Shown here one piece after another: positions 41,713 through 50,522 of a stretch of 64,000 bases of DNA. This DNA is from CBDFKU01 sp965248975 (GTDB lineage Bacteria > Chloroflexota > Dehalococcoidia > Lucifugimonadales > JAGWBF01): contig CBDFKU010000020.1 of assembly GCA_965248975.1 (NCBI GenBank), positions 124,001-188,000 of the forward strand. Direction: 5' to 3'. Made by a program: the position numbers and the translations under genes. The notes beneath the pieces are model-generated. The model was not told where the DNA came from. It saw only the letters and a list, made by a program, of their open reading frames with translations, and did no database searches. Positions within the stretch are counted from its first letter, which is position 1. Each line of letters opens with the position of its first letter.

Positions 41713-43278
41713 ATGGGTATGATCACGGGTAGCCAGGGGGAACTTACTATGCCGCAAGGGATGAGCGTCGGCTCGAAAATGGGCACCCTTGGCCGTGGGA
41801 TGGGACGATACAAGCTGACCGTCTTCTTTGCCATTACCGCGGCGCTGGTTATCGCTGTCGGCTCGGTAATAGTGAATCATGTCATACGCGACCTCCCCGT
41901 CGACAACGTGGTGAGGATAGCGGAAGAGAACGCGACGCTGGAGGTTCAACGGATCGAGTCTTTGATGCGGGCGGCGGGCAGTAACGACCTTCAGGAGTCC
42001 CTGCCGGCGGACCTTGAGTCTTTGATCGACTCCAGCAGCGGTGTCCTTGGTCGCTTGCAGGGTTTGGATATCGTGAAGTTCAATCTGCTGAACACCGACG
42101 GAGCTCTTTTGTGGAGCGCCAGACAGGGCCAGGCCGGACTCTCTGACGAGCAGGTTTACCTGTTTCAGGGCGCCCTGGCCGGACAGACCCGATCGCGGTT
42201 GGTCGACGGCCGATTCCTGGTCGACATGAACGGCGTTGAGCAAAGGGTCGACGTGGCCGAAACCTATATACCCGTCACGAACGCATCCTCGGGAGAAATT
42301 GTCGGCGTCCTGGAGGTCCACAGCGACGTGACCAGAGAGGCTGCCCTTCAGGTGGACGGCGCGAAGTCGGCCCTTCGTATCACAATGGGGACCATGGCTG
42401 GCCTGGTGCTGGTCCTCCTCGGCTTCGTGGTGGTGGCCGACGTAATGATCTCCCGGTCCAGCCGGCGTGAGCTGTCCCTGGTGGAGGAAGCCAACCGTAA
42501 CCTGGAAGAACGGGCTAGAGAGCGAGCTCAGGAGTTGGAGCGTGCTAACCAGCAGCTAGTCGAAGCCCAGGACCAGCTGGTACGCACCGAGAGGTTGGTA
42601 GCCATCGGACAGCTCTCCGGCAGCGTAGCCCACGATCTGAGGAATCCCCTGGGGGCCATCAACAATGCCATCTATTACCTGCGCAGGAGGCTGAACAACA
42701 GCGAGGCAGTCCGTTCCAATCCCAGGATCGGGCAGTTTCTGCAGATCATCGAGGACGAGGTACAGCACTCCAACCAGATAATCACGGATCTGATGAACTT
42801 CGCGCGGGCCAAGGCTCCCTCCCTTTCTCCGACGAATCTCGAGACGGTGATCGAAGACACCATCTCCACCATCGCGTTGAGGGAGGATGTCAGGATCACC
42901 CGGCTGTTTGAGTCAGACCTACCGGCGGTTCCGGCCGACGCCGACCAGCTGCTGCGGGTTTTCATGAACCTGATCGTCAACGCTCAGGACGCGATGCCCG
43001 ACGGTGGCGAGCTGACCATCAACGCCAACGTTGTGGGTAACTACGTCGAAGTGGGCTTCAGGGACAGGGGCATGGGAATACCCAATGAAGACATGAAGAA
43101 GATATTCGACCCCCTGTTTACGACAAAGACGCAGGGTACCGGTTTGGGACTGGCCATCTGCCAGCAGATCATTTCAAAGCATGGCGGGACCATCGACGTA
43201 TCCGGCGGGTACGGCCAGGGCGCCACCTTCACCGTTAAGCTGCCCCGATTAATCGAAAGATCGGACGGAGGAATGTAA
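41713..43278 (+). CDS. Membrane histidine kinase
   Basis: A 521-residue kinase. A transmembrane helix (LTVFFAITAALVIAVGSVIVN), an extracytoplasmic part of about 170 residues (GRLQGLDIVKFNLLNTDGAL, ETYIPVTNASSGEIVGVLEV), and a second helix (GTMAGLVLVLLGFVVVADV) precede a coiled coil. HisKA has His307 in SVAHDLRNPLG; the ATPase has NLIVNAQDAM, DRGMGIPNEDM and GTGLGLAICQQ. It is a sensor of external or membrane signals. It overlaps the double receiver gene by one base (TAATG), its likely partner. A second possible start is the ATG at 41749. Confidence 0.87.
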   Translation: MGMITGSQGELTMPQGMSVGSKMGTLGRGMGRYKLTVFFAITAALVIAVGSVIVNHVIRDLPVDNVVRIAEENATLEVQRIESLMRAAGSNDLQESLPADLESLIDSSSGVLGRLQGLDIVKFNLLNTDGALLWSARQGQAGLSDEQVYLFQGALAGQTRSRLVDGRFLVDMNGVEQRVDVAETYIPVTNASSGEIVGVLEVHSDVTREAALQVDGAKSALRITMGTMAGLVLVLLGFVVVADVMISRSSRRELSLVEEANRNLEERARERAQELERANQQLVEAQDQLVRTERLVAIGQLSGSVAHDLRNPLGAINNAIYYLRRRLNNSEAVRSNPRIGQFLQIIEDEVQHSNQIITDLMNFARAKAPSLSPTNLETVIEDTISTIALREDVRITRLFESDLPAVPADADQLLRVFMNLIVNAQDAMPDGGELTINANVVGNYVEVGFRDRGMGIPNEDMKKIFDPLFTTKTQGTGLGLAICQQIISKHGGTIDVSGGYGQGATFTVKLPRLIERSDGGM

Positions 43279-44000
43279 TGACGGAACACCAGGGCAGGAT
43301 CATGGTTGTCGACGACGATCTGGGTATGAGGGTCACCCTCGAGGGCGTCATCGAAGATGAAGGTTACGAGGTCGTTGCGGTGGAGGATGGATACCAGGCT
43401 ATCGAGATGGTTAGGCAAACGGAATTCGCCCTTATCTTCATGGATATCAAGATGCCGGGGTTGAACGGAGTCGAGACCTACAGGGAGATCAGAAAGATAA
43501 GCCCGGACTCCGTCGTGGTCATGATGACCGGTTTCTCCGTGGAAGACCTTGTCAAAGAGTCCCTGGAAGTCGGGGCCTACTCCGTGATCTACAAGCCCTT
43601 CGACATGGCCCAGGTGATCGAGATCGTCGAAGCCGTTCTGGAGACCACGTGCGTGTTGGTGGTAGACGATCGTGCGGCCGACCGGATAACCCTGCAGGGC
43701 ATCCTCGAGGACGAGGGATACGACGTGTTCGTGGCGCAACACGGAAGCCAGGCCGTTTCCATGGTACGGGAGAAACACTACAGGGTGATCCTGATGGACA
43801 TAAAAATGCCCGGCATGGACGGAATCTCCGCCTTCGAGGAGATCCGGAAGATCGACCCGCAGGTGAAAGTCATTTTCGTCACCGGGTACGCCATGGACGA
43901 CGCTGTGAAAGGAGCCCTCAAGAGGGGCGCCTACTCCCTGGTTATCAAGCCGGTCCGGCCGGAAGAGATGCTGACCCTGATGAAGGCAATCACGCAATAG
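43278..44000 (+). CDS. Double-receiver response regulator (REC-REC)
   Basis: A 240-residue protein of two receivers. REC1 has Asp56 in IFMDIKMPGLNG, Thr in VMMTGFS and Lys in VIYKPFDM; REC2 has VLVVDDRAAD, Asp in ILMDIKMPGMDG, Thr in FVTGYAMDD and Lys in LVIKPVRPEE. There is no output domain, so it probably moves phosphate between kinases or to the Hpt protein. It is coupled to the kinase upstream and lies 10 bp before the hybrid kinase at 44011. Confidence 0.9.
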   Translation: MTEHQGRIMVVDDDLGMRVTLEGVIEDEGYEVVAVEDGYQAIEMVRQTEFALIFMDIKMPGLNGVETYREIRKISPDSVVVMMTGFSVEDLVKESLEVGAYSVIYKPFDMAQVIEIVEAVLETTCVLVVDDRAADRITLQGILEDEGYDVFVAQHGSQAVSMVREKHYRVILMDIKMPGMDGISAFEEIRKIDPQVKVIFVTGYAMDDAVKGALKRGAYSLVIKPVRPEEMLTLMKAITQ

Positions 44001-44010
44001 GAGACAAGAT

Positions 44011-45960
44011 ATGGCTTATCTGGCAAATATTCTTGTGGTGGATGATGAGAAGGGCACGCTGGACACCCTTGTCGGCGTCCTTGAGGGAGAAGGCCACCGG
44101 GCAGTCGGGTTCCAGAGTGGGGCGGAGGCCATCAGGAGCCTGGTGGCTGAGGAAGCCAGCGCAGACATAGACATCGTCATATCTGACCTGAAGCTGCCCG
44201 ATATGAGCGGTCTTGAGATACTGATGGCGCTCAAGAAAATCAAGCCCGATGCAGCCTTCATTCTGATGACCGGCTACGCCACCGTCGAGACGGCCATCGA
44301 AGCGGTGAACAAAGGCGCCTTCACTTATCACATGAAGCCCCTGGACCTGGACGCCCTGGGCAACAGCATCCGCAACGCGGTGCGGCACCAGGAGCTTCTG
44401 GCGGAGAACAAGAAGCTCCTGGACAGGCTGCAGCGGATGAACAAAGAGCTCACTATATCCAACCGGGAGCTGCAGAACGCTGCCGAGCGGGTCCGCCTGT
44501 CGGAAATCAAGTACCGGACTGTAGTGGAGCAGGCAGGTGACGGCATCTTCATAGTGGATCCAGAGAATGGAAACTTCGTTGAGGTCAATCCCAGGATGGA
44601 GGCCTTGACCGGTTATTGTCGGGAGGAGCTGCTCAATCTGATCATGCCGATGCTCCATCCCGAGTCCGAGCAGACCGCCGGCATGGGACTGCTGGGGCGG
44701 ACGTTGGAGCACGGACATGGGGGTGCGGATTATCTCTCCTTCCAGCAGAAAAACGGGGACCGGATTCCGGTGGACCTGAACACCAACCTAGTGGAGTACG
44801 AGGGCAGGAGCGTGGTCCTGGGGATCGCCAGGGACGTGACCGAGCGAAAGACCGTGGAAGAGCGCGTCCGGGAGACCAGTCGACTGGTCTCCGTCGGAGA
44901 CCTGGCGGCCGGGGTCGCCCATGAGATCAACAACCCACTCACCATCATTCTAGGATTTTCCCAGCTGCTGATGGCCAGGGAGCTCCCCGATCAGGTCGGA
45001 TCCCACGTGGAGAGGATCTACACCGAGGCCCAGAGAGCGGCGAAGATCGTTCAGAACCTGATCTCCTTCGCCTGGAGGCGCCGGCCCGAGAAACAGTACA
45101 TGGACGTGACCGCGGTCCTGCAGCGGGCACTGGAGCTGAAATCCTATGACTTCAAGGTAAACAACATCGAGGTCTCTGCTCTATGGGACCGTGACTTGCC
45201 CCTTACCATGGTCGACGAGTACCAGATGACCCAGTCCATTATCAACATCATGAACAACGCCGAGCAGGCCATGTACGAGGCCCACCAGGGCGGAAGGCTC
45301 ACCATTCGTGCCAGCAGGTCCGATGATAGGATTAAGGTCACCATCGCCGACGATGGGCCCGGCATCCTCGTCGAGCATCTGCGAAAGATATTCGATCCCT
45401 TCTTCACTACCAGGGAAGTGGGCTCGGGGACCGGCCTCGGTCTGAGCATATGCTACGGAGTGATCCGGCAGCACGGCGGAACGATCTGGGCCGAGAGCGT
45501 TCCCGACGGCGGCACCACGGTCTGCATCACGCTGCCTATATCCAGAGCCAGATCCTGGGAAGATTCGGAGTCCGGTGAGGAATTCGTATCGACCAAACAC
45601 CTGTTGGTCGTAGAGGACGAGCCCCACCTGCGGGACCTCTTGGCCGATGCCCTGGCCATCGAGCGCTACATGGTGGACATGGCGGAGGATGAGCTGGAGG
45701 CTCGACGTAAGCTAGGAAAGCATCCATACGACTGCGTGGTGTTGGACCTGAAGGCGTCGAAAGATGGTGGCTGGCGCCGTTGCCGGCTTATCGAGGACTG
45801 TGACAGGGATATGGCCGGCAGAGTGATCTTCGTGGCCGGAAACGAGGATGGGGCCTGGGCCGAGGCCACAGGGAATCCGATGGTGAGGGAGCCCTTCAGC
45901 ATAGAAGAGCTACGACGCCAAATCCTCGGACCGAGGGAGATGGCGCCGGCTTACCGGTAG
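44011..45960 (+). CDS. Hybrid histidine kinase REC-PAS-HisKA-HATPase-REC
   Basis: A 649-residue soluble kinase. An N-terminal receiver has Asp59 in IVISDLKLPDMSG and Lys in YHMKPLD. PAS follows (KYRTVVEQAGDGIFIVDPEN). HisKA has His304 in AAGVAHEINNPLTI; the ATPase has DDGPGILVEHL and GTGLGLSICYG. The C-terminal receiver is degenerate: its Asp lies in VVLDLKASKDG, the Thr is replaced (FVAGNED), and the conserved Lys is Arg (MVREPFS). The first receiver is similar to that of the gene at 46013, so the two are probably paralogues. It may take phosphate from the upstream kinase and act as a relay. Confidence 0.88.
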   Translation: MAYLANILVVDDEKGTLDTLVGVLEGEGHRAVGFQSGAEAIRSLVAEEASADIDIVISDLKLPDMSGLEILMALKKIKPDAAFILMTGYATVETAIEAVNKGAFTYHMKPLDLDALGNSIRNAVRHQELLAENKKLLDRLQRMNKELTISNRELQNAAERVRLSEIKYRTVVEQAGDGIFIVDPENGNFVEVNPRMEALTGYCREELLNLIMPMLHPESEQTAGMGLLGRTLEHGHGGADYLSFQQKNGDRIPVDLNTNLVEYEGRSVVLGIARDVTERKTVEERVRETSRLVSVGDLAAGVAHEINNPLTIILGFSQLLMARELPDQVGSHVERIYTEAQRAAKIVQNLISFAWRRRPEKQYMDVTAVLQRALELKSYDFKVNNIEVSALWDRDLPLTMVDEYQMTQSIINIMNNAEQAMYEAHQGGRLTIRASRSDDRIKVTIADDGPGILVEHLRKIFDPFFTTREVGSGTGLGLSICYGVIRQHGGTIWAESVPDGGTTVCITLPISRARSWEDSESGEEFVSTKHLLVVEDEPHLRDLLADALAIERYMVDMAEDELEARRKLGKHPYDCVVLDLKASKDGGWRRCRLIEDCDRDMAGRVIFVAGNEDGAWAEATGNPMVREPFSIEELRRQILGPREMAPAYR

Positions 45961-46012
45961 ACGGGCGTCATAGAGAACACGGCCGATGAAAGATCGATAG
46001 GAGACCCCGGTA

Positions 46013-48037
46013 ATGAACCACAAAGCCAACATACTGGTTGCTGACGACGAAGCAGGGATGAGGGACACCTTGGCCGCCATCCTCGAGGACGAGGGCTATG
46101 GGGTGATCGTCTGCGGAGGAGGCCGTGCCGCCCTGAAACACCTGGAGGAGACCACCATAGACGTGGTCATATCGGACCTGAACCTGCCCGACATCAGTGG
46201 CCTGGAAATCCTAATGGCCCTGAAGCACGTCCATCCCGATGCGCCATTTATCCTTATCACGGGCCATGCCACTGTCGAAACCGCGGTAGAAGCGATGAAC
46301 AAGGGGGCCTTTGCCTACCATGTGAAGCCCTTCGATCCGGGTGCGATTCACAACAGCGTCCGAAACGCCCTGAAGCAGCGGCGTTTGCAGATGGAGAATA
46401 AGGACCTGCTGGAGATGCTGAGCCGGTCCAACGAGGAGCTGAAGGCCGCCCGGGACGCGGCCATCGAGGCGTCAAGGACCAAGTCGGAGTTCCTCTCCAC
46501 CATGAGCCACGAGATTCGCACCCCCTTGAACTCCATCCTGGGGATGGCGGACCTCCTTTCCACTACCCGGCTGAGTCCCGAGCAGTACGAATACGTCCGG
46601 GTTTTCCGGACCTCCGGTGAGACGCTGCTGGTGCTGATTAACGACATCCTGGACCTGTCCAGGGTCGAGGCGGGACAGGTGGTCCTGGAAGAGATCGAGT
46701 TCGATCTGGTCGAGCTGATCGATGACGTCGCCGAGTTCCTTGTTGTCAGTGCCCATGAGAGGGGTCTGGAGCTGAACTGTCGCGTCGCCCCCGACGTTCC
46801 GGCCACGGTAAAGGGTGACCCGGTCCGCTTACGCCAGGTCCTAACCAACCTCATAGGCAACGCCATCAAGTTCACCGAGGACGGGGAAGTGAATGTGGAT
46901 GCCAGCCTTCGTGCCGGCACGGACGGGACCGACTACCTTCAGTTTCAGGTAATTGACACGGGGATTGGCATTCCCGAAGAGAAGCTGGACATCATCTTCG
47001 ACAGCTTTACCCAGGCCGACGCTTCGACGACGCGGCAACACGGAGGTACTGGGCTGGGCCTGGCCATATGCTGCCGGTTGGTGGAGCTAATGGGAGGGCG
47101 TATCTGGGTCGAAAGCAAGGAGGGTAGGGGCAGTCGATTCTCCTTCACCGTAAGCGTTGACGTCGACGAGGAGAGTCGGGTTGTCCCGGCACGCGACGCT
47201 GACCTGGAAGGCCTCGACACCCTCGTGGTTGACGACAACTCCACCGGTCGCGCCAACCTGAAAGAGATGCTGGGGTCCTGGGGCGCCTCGGTGATTGAAG
47301 CGGAGGACGGCTACCAGGCGCTCGTTCTCGCCAACCGGTCCCAGGTAGGGCCGGAAGAACGCCAGGTTGTGCTGTTAGACAGCCAGATGCCCGGCATGGA
47401 TGGGTTCGTGGTGGCCGAAGAGCTAAGTACCAGCCTGGGTTCCCTGGATAGGGTCGTCATGATGCTCAAGTCGGACCACCTTACCGGCGACCTGGCCAGA
47501 TGTCGCCAGATGGGGATCTCGAACTACGTGGTCAAGCCGGTGAGGCGGTCTCAGCTGCTCAAAGCCATCAAGGCGGCCGTCAATGGAACGGTTGGGCAGG
47601 ATGAGGAGGGACAACCGGCCGATCCCGCCATGGATGTCCCCGACACCGAACGTCCGTTGCGCATCCTGTTGGTCGAAGACTCCAGGGACAACCGTCTGCT
47701 AATCCAAGCTTACCTGAAGAGGACAGCGTACAAAATGGACATGGCCGAGAATGGTCAGGTCGCCTTCGACAAGTTCGTGGCCGGGGCCTACGACGTAGTG
47801 CTGATGGACATGCGGATGCCCATTGTGGACGGGTACACGGCCACCCAGATGATAAGGAAGTGGGAACGGGAAGCCGGCGTGGCTTCGATCCCCATCATCG
47901 CCCTTACTGCTCATGCTCTTCAGGAGGACGCTCAGAAGAGCCTGGAAGCGGGATGCGATGCCCACGTGACCAAGCCGGTAAAGATGATGACCCTGATCGA
48001 GGCAATAAACGACCATACAAGGGGTGTGAGAGTATGA
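46013..48037 (+). CDS. Hybrid histidine kinase REC-HisKA-HATPase-REC-REC
   Basis: A 674-residue soluble kinase. An N-terminal receiver (Asp55 in VVISDLNLPDISG) is followed by a coiled coil, HisKA with His166 in STMSHEIRTPLNSI, and the ATPase (NLIGNAIKFT, DTGIGIPEEKL, GGTGLGLAICC). Two receivers follow: the first has LLDSQMPGMDG and VVKPVRR, the second VLMDMRMPIVDG and HVTKPVKM. It stops with a 4-base overlap on the Hpt gene (ATGA), so the terminal receiver and Hpt are a natural relay pair. No membrane segment is present. Confidence 0.9.
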   Translation: MNHKANILVADDEAGMRDTLAAILEDEGYGVIVCGGGRAALKHLEETTIDVVISDLNLPDISGLEILMALKHVHPDAPFILITGHATVETAVEAMNKGAFAYHVKPFDPGAIHNSVRNALKQRRLQMENKDLLEMLSRSNEELKAARDAAIEASRTKSEFLSTMSHEIRTPLNSILGMADLLSTTRLSPEQYEYVRVFRTSGETLLVLINDILDLSRVEAGQVVLEEIEFDLVELIDDVAEFLVVSAHERGLELNCRVAPDVPATVKGDPVRLRQVLTNLIGNAIKFTEDGEVNVDASLRAGTDGTDYLQFQVIDTGIGIPEEKLDIIFDSFTQADASTTRQHGGTGLGLAICCRLVELMGGRIWVESKEGRGSRFSFTVSVDVDEESRVVPARDADLEGLDTLVVDDNSTGRANLKEMLGSWGASVIEAEDGYQALVLANRSQVGPEERQVVLLDSQMPGMDGFVVAEELSTSLGSLDRVVMMLKSDHLTGDLARCRQMGISNYVVKPVRRSQLLKAIKAAVNGTVGQDEEGQPADPAMDVPDTERPLRILLVEDSRDNRLLIQAYLKRTAYKMDMAENGQVAFDKFVAGAYDVVLMDMRMPIVDGYTATQMIRKWEREAGVASIPIIALTAHALQEDAQKSLEAGCDAHVTKPVKMMTLIEAINDHTRGVRV

Positions 48038-48360
48038 GTACGAGGTACGACACCATGGGCAATGGTCGGGTTCATGTAAATGTGGACCAAGACCTGCAGG
48101 ACATTATTCCGGGGTTCCTGGAGCGCCGTGGAGAGGACGTGGCGTCCATCCTGGAAGGGCTCGAGCAGGGCGACTACGAGACGATCCGGTACCTGGGCCA
48201 CAGTATGAAGGGTGCCGGAGGGGGATACGGGTTCGACGCCATCACAGAGATGGGACGTGACCTGGAGCGGGCTGCGGGTAACCATGACCGCGATGAGATT
48301 CTCAAGTTGGCGGGGGAGCTTTCGGCCTACTTGGAGCTGGTCGAGCCGGTCTACGGATAG
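48034..48360 (+). CDS. Histidine phosphotransfer (Hpt) protein
   Basis: A 108-residue helical bundle with the phosphotransfer His56 in IRYLGHSMKGAGGGYGFD, the Hpt signature. It has VDQDLQDIIPGFLERRGEDV as the preceding helix. It would take phosphate from the receivers of the upstream hybrid kinase and pass it to a final receiver (possibly those at 31183, 43278 or 48431). The start ATG overlaps the previous stop by 4 bases. Confidence 0.88.
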   Translation: MSTRYDTMGNGRVHVNVDQDLQDIIPGFLERRGEDVASILEGLEQGDYETIRYLGHSMKGAGGGYGFDAITEMGRDLERAAGNHDRDEILKLAGELSAYLELVEPVYG

Positions 48361-48430
48361 TGGGTGTAGCCCGCGGTCCGAGAGATCTAGTGACGGCCGA
48401 AGGAATGGCTGATTCTGGGAGGTGCAACCG

Positions 48431-49492
48431 ATGAGCGTATTGATAGTTGACGATTCCCTCGATAATCGACTGCTCATCAGAAAATTCCTTGAGAGCGATT
48501 ACCCTTGCATAGAGGCATCCAACGGTAACGCTGCCCTGGATGTCCTTGGCTCGGAGTCGGTGGACCTTGCGCTGCTCGACATCATGATGCCGGGCATGAC
48601 CGGGTTGAGCCTGTTCCAGCACATAATGGACCTCTACCCCGAGGTAGCGGTGATCTTCGTTACCTCGGTGGACGATCTTCGCATAGCTGTAGAGCACCTG
48701 AAGAAGGGCGCCTACGAGTACATCGTCAAGCCCGTGACGCGAGAGCGCTTGCGAGGGGCCGTGGATGAGAGCTTGGAGAAACGGGCTTCTGTCCTTGAAG
48801 AAAAACAGCAGCAAATGCAGAGAGAGGAGCGGTTGGTCCGGCAGAACCAGGAGCTGGAGTCGCGCGCACGGGAGATCTCCTCCATCAATCGTTTGATCCA
48901 GGCCGACCTTACGCAAAGGTTCGACGAGGTCGAACCCTTGAGCGAGGGTGGGATTGCCTTTCAAAGTCATTGGCAAGGGACTCAGCTTGCGGAGGTTCCC
49001 TACGGCGTCCAGACTCCCTGGGGAGCCATGTCGGCGGAAGGGCCCAACGCCTCGATGAACCTCGAAGCCTACTCAGGCTCCCTGACCGATAACACGCCGG
49101 GGCTGGTCCCTATGCTGAGGTCCCTGGTTCAACAGTTCCGCCGGCGGGTCAACGTCGAGCTATACGTAGAGGCCGACATCGAAGGTCGGATCAGAAACGA
49201 CAACAGGTTGTCCTTCGGGGAGCTCCAGAAGGGGATGCGCCGTATCCTCGAAGAGGCCTTGGACAACGTGGTCAAGCATGCGCACGCAAAGTCCGCCATC
49301 GTAATGCTACGCCAGCGAGAGGACGGGCGCATCTGCCTCGACGTGATTGACAATGGGCGTGGCTTCCTGGTCAATGGGGAGTCCGACACGATAGGATTGC
49401 TGGCCATGAAGCATTACAGCGCGGAGCTGGGTGGCGTGTTTCGCATCGCCAGCATACCGGGGCAGGGCACTATCGTTCGAGTAATCCTGTAA
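48431..49492 (+). CDS. Receiver-linked ATPase protein (REC-coiled coil-HATPase)
   Basis: A 353-residue protein. A receiver (VLIVDDSLDNRLLI, Asp in LALLDIMMPGMTG, Thr in FVTSVDD, Lys in YIVKPVTRE) is followed by a coiled coil (EKQQQMQREERLVRQNQELE). About 100 residues without a recognisable HisKA come next. The C-terminal ATPase is of the NarX/LiaS type (ILEEALDNVVKHAHAKSA, DNGRGFLVNGESDTIG, and a final GQGTIVRVIL). The phosphorylated His of that class is not clear. It may be a phosphorylation-controlled kinase partner. GGGAGG lies 8 bases before the ATG at 48431. Confidence 0.8.
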   Translation: MSVLIVDDSLDNRLLIRKFLESDYPCIEASNGNAALDVLGSESVDLALLDIMMPGMTGLSLFQHIMDLYPEVAVIFVTSVDDLRIAVEHLKKGAYEYIVKPVTRERLRGAVDESLEKRASVLEEKQQQMQREERLVRQNQELESRAREISSINRLIQADLTQRFDEVEPLSEGGIAFQSHWQGTQLAEVPYGVQTPWGAMSAEGPNASMNLEAYSGSLTDNTPGLVPMLRSLVQQFRRRVNVELYVEADIEGRIRNDNRLSFGELQKGMRRILEEALDNVVKHAHAKSAIVMLRQREDGRICLDVIDNGRGFLVNGESDTIGLLAMKHYSAELGGVFRIASIPGQGTIVRVIL

Positions 49493-49541
49493 CGTCATAT
49501 TCCTCCATGGTCACGGTTGGGAGCGGGCCACGGTCCCTCCC

Positions 49542-49571
49542 TTGACAAGGCGTATGCTGCCAACCTATAGT
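49542..49571 (+). promoter_or_regulatory. Sigma70-type promoter for the SMP-30 gene at 49600
   Basis: TTGACA (49542-49547) and TATAGT (49566-49571) with an 18-base spacer, 29 bases before the ATG. This is the best promoter in the window. Confidence 0.75.
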
Positions 49572-49599
49572 CGCTAAAACGACGGTTGGGAGGGTTGCG

Positions 49600-50505
49600 A
49601 TGCCCATCGAGCAGGTCGCCCAGGAGCTTGAGCGCATCCTATCGCCGAACCAGGAGATAGAGGTTCTGGGCAGCGGCTACTGGGGCCCGGGAGGACCCGC
49701 CGAAGGGCCCGTGTGGTGGCGCGAGGAGGGATATCTCCTCTTCACCGACATCCGAGCGAGCAAAATCATGAAGTGGACGCCCGGCGAGGGCGTCTCTGTC
49801 TTTCGAGAGCCGACCAACCAGGCCAACGGCCTAACCCGCGATATCCAGGGCAGGTTGATAGCCTGTGAGCACGCCAGCCGCCGGGTCACCAGGACGGAGC
49901 CCGACGGCAGCATCACCGTCGTGGCCAACAACTATCGCGGCACCCGATTGGACCAACCCAACGACGTGGTGGTGAAGTCCGACGGCAGCATATATTTCAC
50001 CGACCCTTGGGTCCTCCCTAACCCCAAGGACCAGGTAGACCTGGACTTCGCGGGTGTATACCGAGTCTCGCCCGATCTGGGCACGATCAGCTTGCTGGTG
50101 GACGACTTCGTGCTCCCCAACGGGCTGGCCTTCTCCCCCGATGAGAAGGTCCTTTACGTGGACGACTCCCGCAGGATGCAGATCCGGGCCTTCGACGTGC
50201 AGTCCAACGGCACCCTGGGCCGGCACACGGACCGGGTGTTCTACCAATTCGAGAAGGTGCGCCCCGGAACCGCCGACGGCATGAAAGTGGACGAAGAGGG
50301 GAACGTCTACTCTACCGGACCGGGTGGTGTCTGGGTCATCGACCCGTCGGGGAAGCATCTGGGAACGATCCTGACGGGGGCCGAGCAGACCACCAACGTG
50401 GCCTTCGGCGGGGACGACCGCAAGACCCTGTTCATCACGACCCGGGACAACTTCGGGCGAATACAGGTGAACATACCGGGGATATCCGTTCCGACGGACA
50501 GATAG
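49600..50505 (+). CDS. SMP-30/gluconolactonase/LRE family protein
   Basis: A 301-residue propeller with ligands in PAEGPVWW (Glu), LDQPNDVVVKSDG (Asn), LPNGLAFSPDEK (Asn) and TADGMKVD (Asp). The last motif is TADGMK rather than VPDGMK. The N-terminal ELERILSPNQEIEVL extension is shared with the gene at 11882, and together they form one subfamily. A strong promoter precedes it. It ends 17 bp from the opposite amidohydrolase gene. It begins the second catabolic region after the signalling island. Confidence 0.88.
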   Translation: MPIEQVAQELERILSPNQEIEVLGSGYWGPGGPAEGPVWWREEGYLLFTDIRASKIMKWTPGEGVSVFREPTNQANGLTRDIQGRLIACEHASRRVTRTEPDGSITVVANNYRGTRLDQPNDVVVKSDGSIYFTDPWVLPNPKDQVDLDFAGVYRVSPDLGTISLLVDDFVLPNGLAFSPDEKVLYVDDSRRMQIRAFDVQSNGTLGRHTDRVFYQFEKVRPGTADGMKVDEEGNVYSTGPGGVWVIDPSGKHLGTILTGAEQTTNVAFGGDDRKTLFITTRDNFGRIQVNIPGISVPTDR

Positions 50506-50522
50506 CCCGTGTAGGTCCCGGC

